This document shows, piece by piece, positions 9,816-10,123 of a DNA stretch of 10,123 nt. The notes under the pieces were generated by a model. It was not told the origin of the DNA. It did no database searches and saw only the letters and a program-made list of their open reading frames with translations. Origin of the DNA: Bacteroidota bacterium (GTDB lineage Bacteria > Bacteroidota > Bacteroidia > Bacteroidales > Paludibacteraceae); the NCBI GenBank assembly GCA_021804525.1, contig JAJZHJ010000021.1:1-10123 (forward strand), in the 5' to 3' direction. Every line of letters starts with the position of its first letter. Position 1 is the first letter of the stretch. Position numbers and translations under genes: made by a program.

Positions 9816-10123
9816 TTACAACATCTTCAATGCAGTGCGAATTGCTTCTTCAACACTACAAACATTGTTTTCGTTAAAGATTTTTGTCAGCGCTTTTTGT
9901 GCTTGCAACTGATTGAATCCTAACATTAATAAAGCCGACAAAGCCTCGCTTTTTGCAGAAGCATCACTGGCGAATGTTGCCGTTTTCCCCTCAAGTATTT
10001 TTCCTACTTTATCTTTTAAGTCGATAATTATGCGTTGTGCCGTTTTAATGCCGATGCCTTTGATATTCTTTAATGCCACTACATTATCAGTCAAAATGAC
10101 CGACATTAATTCATCAACTAAAA
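9816..10123 (-). CDS. ruvA: Holliday junction DNA helicase subunit RuvA, C-terminal half (5' end outside window)
   Basis: RuvA binds four-way DNA junctions as a tetramer and loads the RuvB motor for branch migration in recombination and repair. About 102 of the usual 190-200 codons are present. The frame stays open to the right edge (LVDELMSVIL...), so the ATG at 10106 is internal and not the start. VVALKNIKGIGIKTAQRIII is the second helix-hairpin-helix with the conserved KGIGxKTAxR pattern, followed by DLKDKVGK. A short variable Ala/Ser-rich linker follows, then domain III (SEALSALLMLGFNQLQAQKA through EEAIRTALKML), the small three-helix RuvB-contacting domain. The N-terminal OB fold and first helix-hairpin-helix are outside the window. 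It ends in TAA 30 nt before the sprA start with no strong terminator between, so read-through into sprA is likely. Confidence 0.96.
   Translation of the reverse strand, partial: LVDELMSVILTDNVVALKNIKGIGIKTAQRIIIDLKDKVGKILEGKTATFASDASAKSEALSALLMLGFNQLQAQKALTKIFNENNVCSVEEAIRTALKML

Noticed and set aside
9804..9816. Small inverted repeat AGGCTTTAAGCCT between ruvA and sprA as a possible terminator
   Set aside because: The stem is only about five base pairs with a three-base loop and no T-tract on the - strand. It also overlaps the ruvA stop codon.

Overview
The window looks like chromosomal DNA from a member of the Bacteroidota, probably Bacteroidales-like. The main reason is a full-length SprA (Sov in Porphyromonas), the giant outer-membrane translocon of the type IX secretion system (T9SS), which is confined to this phylum. 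SprA lies directly downstream of ruvA, a linkage I recall from other Bacteroidota. A-rich leaders without clear Shine-Dalgarno sequences fit the same phylum. The genus cannot be fixed from the sequence alone.

Left part (1-1949, + strand): a tight three-gene redox run. It holds the C-terminal part of an AKR5-like aldo/keto reductase cut by the window edge, an 18-nt gap, a complete flavodoxin-like protein of the Flavodoxin_4 type, and a complete AKR13-like aldo/keto reductase whose ATG overlaps the flavodoxin stop (ATGA). A perfect 32-nt palindrome plus T-rich tract at 1971-2010 closes the run as an intrinsic terminator. The genes probably serve NADPH- and FMN-dependent reduction of carbonyl or quinone-type compounds. 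The physiological substrates cannot be read from the sequence.

Middle (1950-2339): a 390-nt gap between convergent genes. Besides the terminator it contains a 13-nt motif repeated directly with a 23-nt period and no credible gene. It could be the scar of a lost element, but this is not proven.

Right part (2340-10123, - strand): ruvA (C-terminal half only, cut by the right edge), then after 30 nt sprA, 2481 codons with a GTG start and a Sec signal peptide. The two are probably co-transcribed from a promoter outside the window. SprA carries recognisable family landmarks throughout, two beta-sandwich-like stretches in its middle, and one canonical plus one partial EF-hand-like calcium-binding loop.

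No wholly new system is evident. The points most worth following up are the calcium-loop signatures and sandwich-like modules in SprA, and the repeat and palindromes in the convergent gap. All other long open frames in the sprA region are antisense or out-of-frame shadows of the 7.4-kb gene.
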